Shown piece after piece: positions 10,691-22,204 of a stretch of DNA of 64,000 nucleotides. Numbering within the stretch: position 1 is the stretch's first letter; each line of letters starts with the position of its first letter. The notes beneath the pieces were generated by a model, which saw only the letters and a program-made list of their open reading frames with translations, made no database searches and had not been told where the DNA came from. The position numbers and the translations under genes were made by a program. The stretch is from assembly GCA_903632075.3 (NCBI GenBank), contig CAHIKZ030000960.1:93501-157500 (forward strand), written 5' to 3'. The DNA comes from Acanthosepion pharaonis. Lineage: Eukaryota > Mollusca > Cephalopoda > Sepiida > Sepiidae.

Positions 10691-12520
10691 GCATTATTTT
10701 AAAAAATCAAAGTTCCAAAAATAATTATTCTGTAAAAATTCATAACGGGGTTGAAAAAGAACATCAGAATATATACGTTAATGGTGTCACTGAAGAGGCA
10801 AAATTTGAATAACTGAACGATTGAATACAAAAGATATCTTAATTCTGTATAAAGAGCATCAGAATATATTAATGAAACCTGCCTTGTATAAAAAATGACA
10901 TGAATTGGTATACAGAAGGTTGAGATTGTCAAAATTGTCAAATCATTATTCTGTATAAAGAGCATATTGAACAAATATATATTAATGGTGTCCTGAAGAA
11001 TCATTCACATTGTTATACAAACTGAAATTGTCAAAAGACATCATAATTCAGTATAAAGAGCATCAGAATATATATTAATGGTATCCTGATGTGGCCCATC
11101 GGTATACAAACTGAGATTGTCAAAAGCATCCTTATTCTGTATAAAGAGCATCAGAATATATATTAATGGTATCCTGAAGAAGCCCATTGTTATACAAAAC
11201 TGAAATTGTCAAAAGACATCATAATTCTGTACAAAGAGCATCAGAATATATATTAATGGTGTCCTGAAGATGGCCACATCGGTATACAAACTGAGATTGT
11301 CAAAAGCATCCTTATTCTGTATAAAGAGCATCAGAATATATATTAATGTATCCTGATGTGGCCCATTGTTATACAAACTGAGATTGTCAAAAGACATCAT
11401 TATTCTGTATAAAGAGCATCAGAATATATATTAATGGTGTCCTGAAGAGTCACATTGATATACAAACTGAAATTTTCAAAAGACTTCATAATTCAGTATA
11501 AAGCCTAACAGAATATATATCAATGCTATCCTGATGTGGCCCATCGGTATACAAACTGAGATTGTCAAAAGCATCCTTATTCTGTATAAAGAGCATCAGA
11601 ATATATATTAATGGTGTCCTGGAGAGGCACATTATTATACAAACTGAGATTGTCAAAATATATTTTAATTCTGTATAAAGAGAATCAAAATATATATTAT
11701 TCTGTATAAAGAGCATGGCCCATTGTTATACAAACTGAGATCAGTAAAAACTGAGATTGTCAAAACATCATTATTCTGTATAAAGAGCATCAGAATATAT
11801 ATTAATGGTATCCTGAAGTATACAAATTGAGATTATTCAAAAAACTATTCTGTATAAAGAGCAAAAGAATATATATTAATGGTGTCTGAAGAGCACATTA
11901 TATACAAACTGAAATTGTCAAAAGACAATATTCTGTATAAAGAGCATCAGAATATATATTAATTGTATCCTGATGCGTCGGTATACAAACTGAGATTGTC
12001 AAAAGCATCCTTATTCTGTATAAAGAGCATCAGAATATATATTAATGGTGTCCTGAAGAGGCACATTGATATACAAACTGAAATTGTCAAAAGACATCAT
12101 AATTCTGTATAAAGAGCATCAGAATATATATTAATGGTATCCTGATATGGCCCATTTGTATACAAACTGAGATTGTCAAAAGACATCATTATTCTGTATA
12201 AAGAGCATCAGAATATATATTAATGGTGTCCTGAAGAGGCACATTGATATACAAACTGAAATTGTCAAAAGACATCATAATTCTGTATAAAGAGCATCAG
12301 AATATATATTAATGTTATCCTGAATGGCCCATTGGTATACAAACTGAGATTGTCAAAAGACATCCTTATTCTGTATAAAGAGCATCAGAATATATATATA
12401 ATGGTGTCCTGAAGAGGCACATTAATATACAAACGATAATTCAAAATACATCAGAATATATATTAATGGTATCTTGACCGCCCATCGGTTCAAACTGAGA
12501 TTCTAATATATTTTATAAAA
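10690..12520. repeat. ~90-bp minisatellite array
   Basis: About 19 units carry ATTCTGTATAAAGAGCATCA, GAATATATATTAATGGTGTC, CTGAAGAGGCACATTGATAT and ACAAACTGAAATTGTCAAAA. Spacing between well-preserved units is 88-92 bp. Two subtypes alternate: one has GGTGTCCTGAAGAGGCAC and AAATTGTC, the other has GGTATCCTGATGTGGCCC and GAGATTGTC. This suggests an original dimer of about 180 bp. Edges are degenerate. The small minus frames are in-repeat artefacts. Confidence 0.85.
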
Positions 12521-13405
12521 GCATCAAAAAAATATTTGTTTGTTTGTTTTAAACTGAACGTCAAAATACATCATCATTTATCGGCAAGAGATAATTTTGT
12601 AATCTTGAAATTTTGTTTGTTTTGTTTTTTTTAGGTTTTTTTTTTTAAATAAAGTTGAAATGCTTTCAAAAGCTTTCAAAAAAGATTTCCTTTCCTTCCT
12701 TTTTCGATGTTGTCTTTTTTTTTTTAAAAAAAAAAAAAAAAAATTCACTGTTTTCGGAGGTGCGTTGTTCTTTGAAAATTTCTCACCTGGCACGTATCAA
12801 AGTTTCCCCTTTCATCATCAGACACCAAATTGGAATTATATTTTATTATATAGTCCAACTTTCCTCAAAAAAGATCAAGATCAAAATGGGGTTTGATTTT
12901 TCGAAAGGTTCTTTCAAGTTGTTCACGGGGTTGAAAATATATCAGATACACACTTTCTGCCGTTACCTAGCTAACATCAAGTTGTGTCATACAACGGGAA
13001 TTATGAATTATTTGAATAGCCTAAAAGAATACAAAAGACGTTATCTTGCTTCTGATGTCATTCAAAATCTAACAAGCCCAATCACGAAAGCAAATAATGA
13101 AACCATTTACCTTGGGATAAAAATGACATGAATTGATTTGTTTCTAGAAGGTTGGTTGTTGACAACGGCATTTCTAATAAACACGTTTTCAATTTTTCCA
13201 GTGTTAGCCAGACTAACATTGAACAAAAGATTCACTCAACCCATAACAGGAAATTGGAAGAGACAATATGCCTGCCACACCCAGGCCGGAATGCGGCTAA
13301 GACCTCGCTAGAAAGGACGCTGAGTAAATATGCGACATGCGATCCTTTGTCATCATTACTCCAACTGGCAATCAGAATCTGCCACTCTTTGCGTAGATTA
13401 CATTA
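12521..13405. other. No gene recognised between minisatellites
   Basis: This stretch contains a poly-A/poly-T dyad at 12718-12742 and a 158-codon plus frame at 12655-13131 whose first third is homopolymer-derived lysine/phenylalanine. The later part (YLANIKLCHTTGIM and following) has no motif I recognise and no convincing exon signals. 13240-13400 is less AT-rich but also unrecognised. Confidence 0.35.
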
Positions 13406-13409
13406 GGCC

Positions 13410-16400
13410 CAATAAGATATTAACAACAATAAGTAAAAATAAAATAAAACAATAATTGCAATAGACATTAATGAAAAGTATTTTTTATCGTAGATATTAT
13501 GAGGCTCAATAAGAGATTAACAACAATGAATTGCAAAAAAAAAATAAACGACTATATCAAAAGACTAAAATAAAAGTAATTAATTTATCGTAGATATTAT
13601 TAGGTAATATTAATAAAATAAACAAATTAAGATATTTAATTAAAGTAGGATTAAGTAATAAAAAAATAAAAAAATAATTGCAATAGACTGTAATATATTT
13701 TCTAGATATTATGTATGAAGTAACAGAAAAATTTTTCTGTAATGAAAGATATTTTATCGTAGATATTAACCAATAAAAATTAACAAAAATAAGTAATAAT
13801 AAATTAAAACAATTTTTGAAATAGAGTAATCTTTATTATTTTATCGTAAATATTTAGACTCAAAAAGAGATTAACAACAACAATAAGTAAATAAAATAAA
13901 ATAAAACAATAATTGCAAAGACTGTAATGAAAATATTTTTATCTAGACATTATAAAAAGAGAAAAGTAATAATAAAATAAAACAATAATTGCAATAGACT
14001 GTAATGAAAGTTATTTTATCGTAGATATTATGAGGCCCAATAAGAGATTAACAACAATATGTAATAATAAAATAAAACAATAATTTGACAATAGACTGTA
14101 ATGAAAGATATTTTATCGTAGATATTATCTCAATAAAGATTAACAAGAATAAGTAATGATAAAATAAAACAATAATGGCAGTAGACTGTAATGAAAGTTA
14201 TTTTATCGTAGATATTATGAGGACCAATAAGAGATTAACAACAATAAGTAATAATAAAAAAAAACAATAATTGCAATAGACTCTAATGAAAGTTATTTTA
14301 TCGTAGATATTATGAGGCCCAATAAGAGATTAAACAATAATAATAAAATAAAAAATAATTGCAATAGACTGTAATGAAAATAATCCAGAAAAGGCCAACA
14401 ATGGTAAATCGCAATTAGACTGTAATTTTATTTTATCGTAGATATTGGTGAGGCTCAATAAGAGATTAACAACAATAAGTAATAATAAAATCCAAAACAA
14501 TAATTGCAATAGACTGTAATGAAAGATATTTTATCGTAGATATTATGATATTAACAACAATAAGTAATAATAATTAAAAACAATAATTAATAGATAATGA
14601 AAAAATCAGATAATTGCATCAATAAGAGATTTCTACCGCAAATAATAAAAATAAAACAATAATTGAAATGAAAGATATTTTATCGTAGATATTATGAGGC
14701 CCAATAAGAGATTAACAACAATAAGTAATAATAAAATAAAACAATAATTGCAATAGACTGTAATGAAAGATATTTTATCGTAGATATTATGAGGCCCAAT
14801 AAGAGATTAACAAGAATAAAAAAATAATAAAATAAAATAATAATTGCAATAGACTGTAATGAAAATAATCGAAAGATATTTTTTAACAACAATAGATAAT
14901 AAATTATGCAAGGCTGCATTTTAAGAGATTATGACATAAAGAATTAACAACAATAAGTAATAATAAAATAAAACAATAATTGCAATAGACTGTAATGAAA
15001 GATATTTTATCGTAGATATTATGAGGCCCAATAAGAGATTAACAACAATAAGTAATAATAAAAAAAAACAATAATTGCAATAGACTGTAATAAAAGATAT
15101 TTTATCGTAGATATTATAAAGTCAATAAAAGAATAATTAACAGACAATAATCGTAGATATTTAATGGGAAATTAAAACACCAATTGCATTGCAATAGACT
15201 GTAATGAAATATTATTTTATCGTAGATATTATGAGGTCAATAAGAGATTAACAACAATAAGTAATAATAAAATAAAACAATAATTGCAGAAATAGACTGT
15301 AATGAAAGATATTTTATCGTAGATATTATGAGGCCCAATAAGGATTAACAACAATAAGTAATAATAAAATAAAACAATAATTGCAATAGACTGTAATGAA
15401 AGTTATTTTATCGTAGATATTATGTTTCAATATAACATTAAAAACAATAAGTAATAACTCAATAAGATGTAATTAACGTAGATATTATGTTCCAATAAGG
15501 GTTTAATAGAATAAAATATAAAACAATAATTGCAATAGACTGTAATGAAAAAGTTATTTTTTCGTAGATATTATGAGTTTCAATATAACATTAAAAACAA
15601 TATGTAATACAGAAAAACAATAATTGCAATAGACTGTAATGAAAGATATTTTATCGTAGATATTATGATATTCCCAAAGAGATTAACAACAATAAGTAAT
15701 AATAAAATAAAACAATAATTGCAATAGACTGTAATGAAAGATATTTTATCGTAGATATTATGAGGCCCAATAAGAGATTAACAATAATAAGTAATAATAA
15801 AATAAAACAATAATTTAGACTGTAATAGACTAGATAATGAAAGTTATTTTATCGTAAGATACTTAATGAAAGATATTTTATCGTAATAATGGGCTCAATT
15901 AATTAACAACAATAAGTAATAATAAAATAAAACAATAATTGCAATAGACTGTAATGAAAGATATTTTATCGTAGATATTATGAGGCCCAATAAGAGATTA
16001 ACAACAATAAGTAATAATAAAATAAAAAATAATTAAACAATAAGACTGTAATGAAAGATATTTTATCGTAGATATTATGAGGCCCAATAAAGAGATTAAC
16101 AACAATAAGTAATAATAAAATAAAACAATAATTGCAATAGACTGTAATGAAAGATATTTTATCGTAGATATTATGAGACTGCAATAAGAGTTTCAATATA
16201 ACAAATAAAAAATAATTGCAAAACTGTAATTAACATGACAATAAGAGATTAACAAATTAATAATAAAAAAACAATAATTGCAATAGACTGTAATGAAAGA
16301 TATTTTATCGTAGATATTATGTTCCAAAAAGAGATTAACAACAATAAATAATAATAAAATAAAATTGGCAATACACTGTAATGAAAATAATTGCAATAGA

Positions 16401-17090
16401 CTGTACATGAAAGTAATTTTATCGTAGATATTATGAGGCTGTAATAACAGATTAACAACAATAAGTAATAATAAAATAAAACAATAATTGCAATAGACTG
16501 TAATGAAAGATATTTTATCGTAGATATTATGAGGCCCAATAAGAGATTAACAACAATAAGTAATAAAAAAAACAATAATTGCAATAGACTGTAATGAAAG
16601 ATTTTTCAATAGATATAAATTTTAATACGGATAATTAACAACAATAAAAATAAAACAATAATAGACTGTAATGAAAATATTTTCCAATAAGGCTCAATAG
16701 ACAACAATAAGTAATAATAAAATAAAACAATAATTGGCAATAGACTGTGAAAGATATTTTATCGTAGATAGGTTTTCAATAAGAGATTAACAATAATAAG
16801 TAATAAAAAAATAAAACAATAATTGCAATAACAGAATGAAAGATATTTTATCGTAGATATTATGAGGCCCAATAAGAGATTAACAACAATAAGTAATAAT
16901 AAAATAAAACAATAATTCAATAGACTGTAATGAAAGATAAATTAGATATTATGAATGATAAGAGATTAACAACAATAATAATAATAAAATAAAACAATAA
17001 TTGCAATAGACTGTAATGAAAGATATTTTATCGTAGATATGCAGAGCCGTTTCAATATAACATTTAAAACATATGTAATAACAGAAATAA
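13410..17090. repeat. ~95-bp AT-rich minisatellite array (3.7 kb)
   Basis: Roughly 35-40 units carry AATTGCAATAGACTGTAATG, AAAGATATTTTATCGTAGAT, ATTATGAGGCCCAATAAGAG and ATTAACAACAATAAGTAATA, linked by AAAATAAAACAAT. Many units are shortened by internal deletions. Homogeneity is highest at about 14690-16600. Minus-strand frames of 71-111 codons are repeat translations. Confidence 0.9.
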
Positions 17091-17600
17091 TTCAATTGCA
17101 GACTGCCTCATAAGGTTCATAAATATTTCGGTAGGATATATATGTTCCATTGGGTTTAGGGTAAAAATATATATATGAGACTGGCTGCTTACACTGGTCC
17201 AACTGTATTGTTCTTTTAAGACTGCAGAGCCGTTTCAATATAACATTATAAAACCGTATAATAATAACAGAATACATAATTCTTGCAGACTGCCTCATTG
17301 TTCGGTGCATTTCGGTAGGATATATATGTTTTTGGGTTTAGGGTAGAATGATATATATGAGACTGGCTTTGGTCCAACTGTATTGTCAACAATAAGTAAT
17401 TTTTTAGATTGCAGTGTGTTTCAATATAACATTATAAAACCGTATGTAATAACAGAACACGGAGATTCTTGCAGACTGTTGAAAGATTATTTTCGGTGCA
17501 TTTCAGTTGGATATTTATGTTCCATTGCGTTAATGAAAATTTTATATGATACCGACCGCTGAAAATCCAATAATTAATAAAAGGCCGTTTCAAAAACGTA
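17041..17600. repeat. ~182-bp tandem repeat, three units
   Basis: Units begin GCAGAGCCGTTTCAATATAA near 17041 and 17223, and GCAGTGTGTTTCAATATAAC near 17410. They share TTCTTGCAGACTG, TTTCGGTAGGATATATATG and TTGGGTTTAGGGTA. The array abuts the 95-bp array, and its first unit begins inside the last 95-bp unit. Confidence 0.8.
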
Positions 17601-17689
17601 ATTTATATAAATATATATATATGTATAAGTCTTGAACCCATAATTCCCTACTGGTACCGAAAGTGCTTGCAATCATCATAATTTATGAT

Positions 17690-17850
17690 GATGTAACATC
17701 CCCTCCTGTGGTATTTTCTTATTCTTGATATGATAATGGTTTTGTGATAACATTCTTACTGTTTAACCCACATCTGGAGGAGAATAATGGATATCTACAT
17801 TTAACAACGCCATTTCCGTGAAAGTGAATAAAACGAAATCGATTGTCTTT
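17690..17850 (+). repeat. Edge of large inverted duplication (pair of 2640-2860)
   Basis: The ATAATTTATGATGATGTAAC dyad, TAACATCCCCTCCTG and AACAACGCCATTTCCG are the reverse complement of the corresponding words at 2690-2860. The order of features beyond it (5S-like units, 62-bp minisatellite, 5' flank, TATA, exon 1) mirrors that in the left region. Confidence 0.7.
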
Positions 17851-18127
17851 CAACACGGTATGATCGCAAAGCCATACCAACCGTAACATCAAACTGGTAC
17901 TCCCAAACGGACACCCATCCCAGTATTGTCCAGGCTCAACGTTGCTTAAACTTCGGTGATCGTAGGAGAACCGGTGTTTTTATGTGATATGACCGTGAGC
18001 CATACCACCCAACACCAAGATTAAAGCACTAGGTATTCCAATGCAGTTACTAATCTAGGTTCTGATCAGGCCTTGACGTTGCTTAAATTCGATGTTGGAA
18101 ACAAAGCCAGTTTTTCAATGTGATTTG
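17838..18127 (-). pseudogene. 5S rRNA-derived tandem units (minus, 2 plus a partial)
   Basis: Read on the minus strand, units at about 17889-18000 and 18017-18127 carry the 5S blocks in order. Plus-strand words are CATCCCAGTATTGTCCAGGC, AACGTTGCTTAAACTTCGG, GAGAACCGGTGTTTTTATG and TGATATGACC. A truncated 5' piece lies at 17838-17876. They are diverged from each other and from a functional 5S sequence. Confidence 0.7.
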
Positions 18128-18319
18128 TTTGTACTCCTAAATGTGAAAAGCGTTTCATCTCTAATCCTGTTCAGAAAAATGGAAAAAAAGGGTGGAAAAC
18201 CGTGGAGAAAAATGAAGCTGGCGATAAGGGTTCTAATTAACAACGTACCACAGTGTAGGTTGATTGAGGATCCATTGAAGATTTTCTATTTAACATTATA
18301 TATAACGATATAATTACAA

Positions 18320-18565
18320 TACCACCAATAAATATAGATGATCACATGTGGCTCAGTGTTGCTCATTGTCAACAAAAAACAAATATAGATGACCACTTGT
18401 TGCTTAGTGTCGCCAACTGTCGACAAAAACAAATAATGATCAGATGATCACATGACTTGACAAAAATAAATTAGATGACCACATGTTGGTTTGCTAAATG
18501 TCGACAGAAACAACTATGACCACATGTTACTCAGTATGGCAGACTGTCGACAGAAATAAAAAAAA
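18320..18565. repeat. ~62-bp minisatellite, about five units
   Basis: Units carry ATAGATGACCACATGTTG, a GTTGCTCAGTGT-like block and ACTGTCGACAGAAACAA. Unit length varies by deletion. It is the inverted counterpart of 1870-2010, and one further unit occurs at 22148-22200. Confidence 0.75.
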
Positions 18566-18599
18566 AATTCTCGATAGAAATTCATTGGAGATCAATCTT

Positions 18600-19560
18600 C
18601 TTATATGGCAATGACTGCTCGACAATCTCCTGATATATAGTGAGAAAACTGGAAGAAACAGAAAGGTTGTTCTACAGAAGGATACTGAGAATTCCATGGA
18701 CGAAGCGAGTAATCAACAAAGAAGTCTTCAGGGACACAGAAACAAAAAGTGTACTGATAACGAGAATCAGAAAGAAACAGATGAAATTTCTTTGAGCATA
18801 TAATGAGGATGAGGTCTCGGAGAATTTGACAGCCACAGGATATATCGAAAGCAAAAGGAAGCAGGGAAGTCTGCAAGCCATATAACTGACGAGATTGTGT
18901 GAATGGATGATGGAACTAGGGTGTGAAAAGCTTAACAAAGGGACAAATGTTGCTAAGAGCAATAAGGTGAAGGAGGTTGTGAAGGGCTATGAACCGTCCA
19001 CGTACTGAAGGGACACGGCAAGCACAAAAGAGGAAGTAAATGGTTAAATAATTTTGGACAGAACTCATGAACTAAGATCAATGCAGATGATAAAAACTGA
19101 CAGAACAATTTTCAATTCCATGCCCAGTAACAATTTGATAATTGGACGTGAATTTCCCAAACTGAAATTAATCACTCCCTCTCTTTAAAAATTTGATCAG
19201 TAAATTTACTTAAGGAGGTATGCAAAACCATGACAACCGTTCTTGACCATCAACAACAAGGAGAAGGAGGTTGCGAATTGGTATGAATGTCCACGTCCTG
19301 AATAGACACGGTAAACACAAGAGACGAAGTTAATAATTTTGGACAGACCTCAGAAACTGAGATGAATGCAGATGATGAAAACAGCACCCCCTCAGCATCC
19401 AGTATTTTGAGGGCAATTACCGTACCCAATGACATTGTGATAATTGGCTGTAAAATTCTCAAATTTAAATATTTACTCCCTCTCTTTAAAAATTTGATCA
19501 GTAAATTTACTTAGGAGTAGCTATGCAAAACCATGACAACAGTTCTTATCAGTGACCATT
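18600..19560 (+). repeat. Legumain 5'-flank repeat, copy F3 (upstream of exon 1)
   Basis: This is the plus-strand flank leading to the intact exon 1. It holds two nested partial copies of the block GGAGAAGGAGGTTG/GTCCACGTCCTGAATAG-type (near 18960-19130 and 19255-19450), each followed by CCAATGACATTGTGATAATT or a variant and by TTTAAAAATTTGATCAGTAA. Minus frames here are shadow frames present in every copy without conservation. Confidence 0.7.
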
Positions 19561-19567
19561 ACTTAGA

Positions 19568-19578
19568 CTATATATAAA
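19568..19578 (+). promoter_or_regulatory. LGMN: TATA box of legumain exon 1
   Basis: TATATATAAA lies about 80 bases upstream of the ATG at 19658, within ACTTAGACTATATATAAATT. The same word at the same distance is kept before the duplicated exon at 21084 and, on the other strand, before 1112, while much of the surrounding sequence has changed. That pattern supports a core promoter. The start site would be expected near 19600, in the ACACGAGAAGAGATC block. This is inferred, not measured. Confidence 0.6.
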
Positions 19579-19657
19579 TTAAAATTAACTATTGTACACG
19601 AGAAGAGATCGCTCAACGTCAGGCACTGAAGATCTCTTGTCAATGTTTTATTAATTC

Positions 19658-19810
19658 ATGATGTGGTCGTTTAGAATCATTATTCTGTTACTGGCCATAG
19701 CGTTGTCCAAAATTACCGACGCACACAGTCTGCCTCCATTGGAAAATGGAGGTGTCCGTTGGGCTTTACTCGTTGCAGGGTCAAATGGCTGGTACAACTA
19801 CAGACATCAA
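19658..19810 (+). CDS. LGMN: Legumain exon 1 (signal peptide and start of the protease domain)
   Basis: This 51-codon first exon starts at ATGATG and ends with an intact GTAAGT donor in phase 0. The peptide has a hydrophobic signal segment (IIILLLAIALS), a short pro-region and then RWALLVAGSNGWYNYRHQ, which is the hallmark start of the family C13 protease domain (legumain VAGSNGWYNYRHQAD; the Asn of SNG belongs to the active-site loop). Legumains are lysosomal or secreted cysteine endopeptidases cutting after asparagine. The next codons in the family, Ala-Asp, begin the exon at 23102, so phase and content agree. It is the only exon 1 in the window with both the signal peptide and the WYNYRHQ block intact. 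The nearest TATA box is at 19568. Confidence 0.9.
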
Positions 19811-19924
19811 GTAAGTCTTCCTTTTTATATTACAAACGGAAAAATATCAATATTACATGAAATTATGCATATTTATTTTTATTTACTTATATATTTTTTT
19901 AATCATTTCACCGTAAGCAAGGTA

Positions 19925-20075
19925 GGAGTGTCACTAGTAGGCAAGGGGTCTACAGAGAGTGAAAGTTAAAGAAAAGTATGGTGAAACCTTTTTTTTTTTT
20001 CAGAATTATTTTCACTGTGTCTCCATTGATAGACCCTCCGGTGTCAAATGAAGTTACATTTTGTTTACATGGTTC
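19925..20075. repeat. Terminal direct repeat, left (TRIM-like)
   Basis: About 150 bp here recur in the same orientation at 20398-20545. Both copies carry AAGGGGTCTACAGAGAGTGA (second copy AGGGGTCTACAGAAGGTGA), a poly-T tract, CAGAATTATTTTCACTG and CTCCATTGATAGACCCTCC or a variant, with GGTCAAATGAA near the end. The interval between them is about 320 bp. The layout resembles a terminal-repeat miniature retroelement in the intron after exon 1. Confidence 0.6.
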
Positions 20076-20397
20076 ACGAAATTCATTTTTACAGACATTT
20101 TTCTAGAAAATAGGTTTTCCCACCTTGACTCAGTCAATGACATAGATCTCAAAATCGTATTTTTCCTTATCGTCTTCTGTAACGGTATTGATTTTTCCAG
20201 TGCGTTGGGCATTTTTACTAATATACCCGCCGTCAGCACACTCAACAGACCCCGTAGGTCCAGGGACGACGAAACTAATCTTCGGGTCAGAAAACTCACA
20301 ACACGCTTAGAGAGTCAATTATTGTCACTTGGTCCCGATTGAAAATCTGCCGGACCTGACGGACCCGTGAGAGTCGAGTGTGTGATGGCCGTAAGGG
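20061..20397. other. Interior of the TRIM-like unit
   Basis: Both strands have frames of 81-93 codons overlapping here (plus frame 20061-20342 with RPRRSRDDETNLRVRKL). No domain was recognised. A non-coding interior between two direct repeats is the simpler reading. Confidence 0.3.
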
Positions 20398-20545
20398 GTT
20401 ATACTAGTATGCAGGGGTCTACAGAAGGTGAACGTGAGAGAAAAATAAGGTGAAGCGTCTTTTTTTTTTCAGAATTATTTTCACTGGGTCTCCGTTGATA
20501 TACCCTCCAGGGTCAAATGAAATTCCCTGTTATATTTTGTTTAAA
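20398..20545. repeat. Terminal direct repeat, right (TRIM-like)
   Basis: Same-orientation copy of 19925-20075, with the poly-T tract, CAGAATTATTTTCACTGGG and TACCCTCCAGGGTCAAATGA. The flank repeat F4 begins immediately after it. Confidence 0.6.
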
Positions 20546-20549
20546 CGGC

Positions 20550-21000
20550 CAACTCACATGATATATCGCAAAGAATATGGGACAGGGGAAGTCTGCGAGT
20601 CATCTAACTGAATCGTTTTTGTGAATGGATGTTGGAATTAATTTGGTGAGAGGCAAGTAACAAACATTGCTAAGGGCAACAAGGAGAAGGAGGTTGTGAA
20701 GGGCTATGAACGTCCACGTCCTGAATAGACACGGTAAACACAAGAGAGGAAGTTAATAATTTTGGACAGACTTCATAAACTGAGATGAATGCGGATGATA
20801 AAAACAGCACCTCCTCAGAAGCCCAGTATTTTGGGGGCAATTCCGTACCCAATGACATTGTGATAATTGCCTGTAAAATTCTCAAATTGAAATCCCTTAC
20901 TTTCTCTCTTTAAAAATTTGATCAGTAAATTTACTTAGCGTAGGAGGTATGCAAAACCATGACAACAGTTCTTATCAGTGACCATTACTTAGACTATATA
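20550..21000 (+). repeat. Legumain 5'-flank repeat, copy F4
   Basis: This is a shortened copy of the flank (about 450 bp), close in sequence to 19250-19560. It ends with the same TATA word (ACTTAGACTATATATAAATT at about 20990) and leads into the duplicated exon 1. Confidence 0.8.
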
Positions 21001-21083
21001 TAAATTAAAATTGACAATTGTACACGAGAAGAGATCGCTCAGCGTCAGGCTCTGAAGATCACTTGCCAATGTTTTATTAATTC

Positions 21084-21245
21084 ATGATGTGGTCGTTTAG
21101 AATCATTATTCTGTTACTCGCCATAGCGTTGTCCAAAATTATCGACGCATGCAGTCTGCCTCCATTATCCTAGTTAGAAAATGGAGGTGTCCGTTGGGCT
21201 TTACTCGTTGCAGGGTCAAATGGCTGGAATGACTACAGACATCAA
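21084..21245 (+). pseudogene. Legumain exon 1 duplicate with stop codon
   Basis: The sequence is nearly identical to 19658-19810 through signal peptide and protease start. It carries a 9-base in-frame insertion after CTGCCTCCATTA that introduces TAG, and the WYNYRH block reads WNDYRH. The donor is GTAAAT instead of GTAAGT. High identity to the intact copy, TATA included, points to a recent tandem duplication. It could be used only by an unusual transcript, and is judged a pseudo-exon. Confidence 0.8.
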
Positions 21246-21354
21246 GTAAATCTTCCTTTTTATATTACCAGCGGAAAAATTTCATTATCACATATAATTA
21301 TGCAAAATTATTTTTATTTATTTTTTTTTTTTTTAATCATTTCACCCCAAGTAA

Positions 21355-21620
21355 GGGCTTGGAGAATTTGACACTCACAGGGTGTATCGCAAGCAAAATA
21401 GGCCAGGGGTAGTCTGCGGAGTCATCTAACTGAATCGCTTGTGCGAATGGATGTTGGAACAAGTTTGGTGAGAGGAAAGAGACAAACTTTGTAAAAAGGG
21501 CAAAAAAGAGGAAATAAATGGTTAAATAATATTTGGAGAGTCCTCATGAACTGAGATGAATGCGGATTATAAAACCCGCACCTCCTCAGCACCCAGTTCT
21601 TTTGGGTGCAGTTCCGTACC
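21355..21620 (+). repeat. Legumain 5'-flank repeat, copy F5 (truncated by 5S array)
   Basis: It starts like the other copies (GGAGAATTTGACACTCACAG) and runs to GCAGTTCCGTACC. There the flank is replaced abruptly by 5S-derived sequence (GACCTAGGTTCTGACC). The TATA box and exon 1 are therefore missing. Confidence 0.75.
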
Positions 21621-21963
21621 GACCTAGGTTCTGACCAAGCGCGACGTTGCTTAACTTCGGTGATCATACGAGAACTGGTCTTTCAACACGATATGACCAT
21701 AAGTCATACCAACCTCACATCCAAGCTTACAGCACGTGGTATCCCCAATCGGTCACCAATCTAGATACTGACCAGGCTCGACGGTGCTTACCTCCAGTGA
21801 TCCTGTGAGAACCGGGGTTTCTATGTGATATGACCGTCAGCTCATAGCACCCCGATACAAATATTACAACACCAGTTCTTGCAATGCAGTTACCCATCGA
21901 GGAAATAACCAGGTCTAATGTCGCTTAATGTTGGTGATGGAACAAAACTGATGTTTCAATATG
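21620..21963 (-). pseudogene. 5S rRNA-derived tandem array (minus, three units)
   Basis: Three minus-strand units lie at about 21620-21710 (lacking its 3' end), 21723-21842 and 21861-21963. Blocks seen on the plus strand are GACGTTGCTTAACTTCGGTG, CATACGAGAACTGGTC, CGATATGACC and GATACTGACCAGGCTCGAC. The third unit is the most decayed. They abut flank copies on the left. Confidence 0.7.
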
Positions 21964-22204
21964 TACGTAAGAATCTAAAATGGAAACCAGGGTCCAACCT
22001 CTAATCCTGTTCAGAAAAACCGAGCAGGAAAATGAAACGGGCGATAAGATTTTTAAGTACAACTTACGACATGGTAGTTGGATTGAGGATCCACTGAAGA
22101 TTTTCTCTTTAACATTATATATAACGATAGAATTGCAATACCACCAATAAATATAGATGACCACATGTGGTCCAGTGTTGCTGACTTTCGACAGAAAGAT
22201 GTGG

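Noticed and set aside
12655..13131. 158-codon plus-strand ORF
   Set aside because: Its first third is homopolymer-derived Lys/Phe; the rest has no recognisable motif, exon signals or conserved partner in the window.
14692..16584. Minus-strand hydrophobic ORFs (71-111 codons) resembling membrane proteins
   Set aside because: They are translations of the 95-bp AT-rich minisatellite and repeat with its period.
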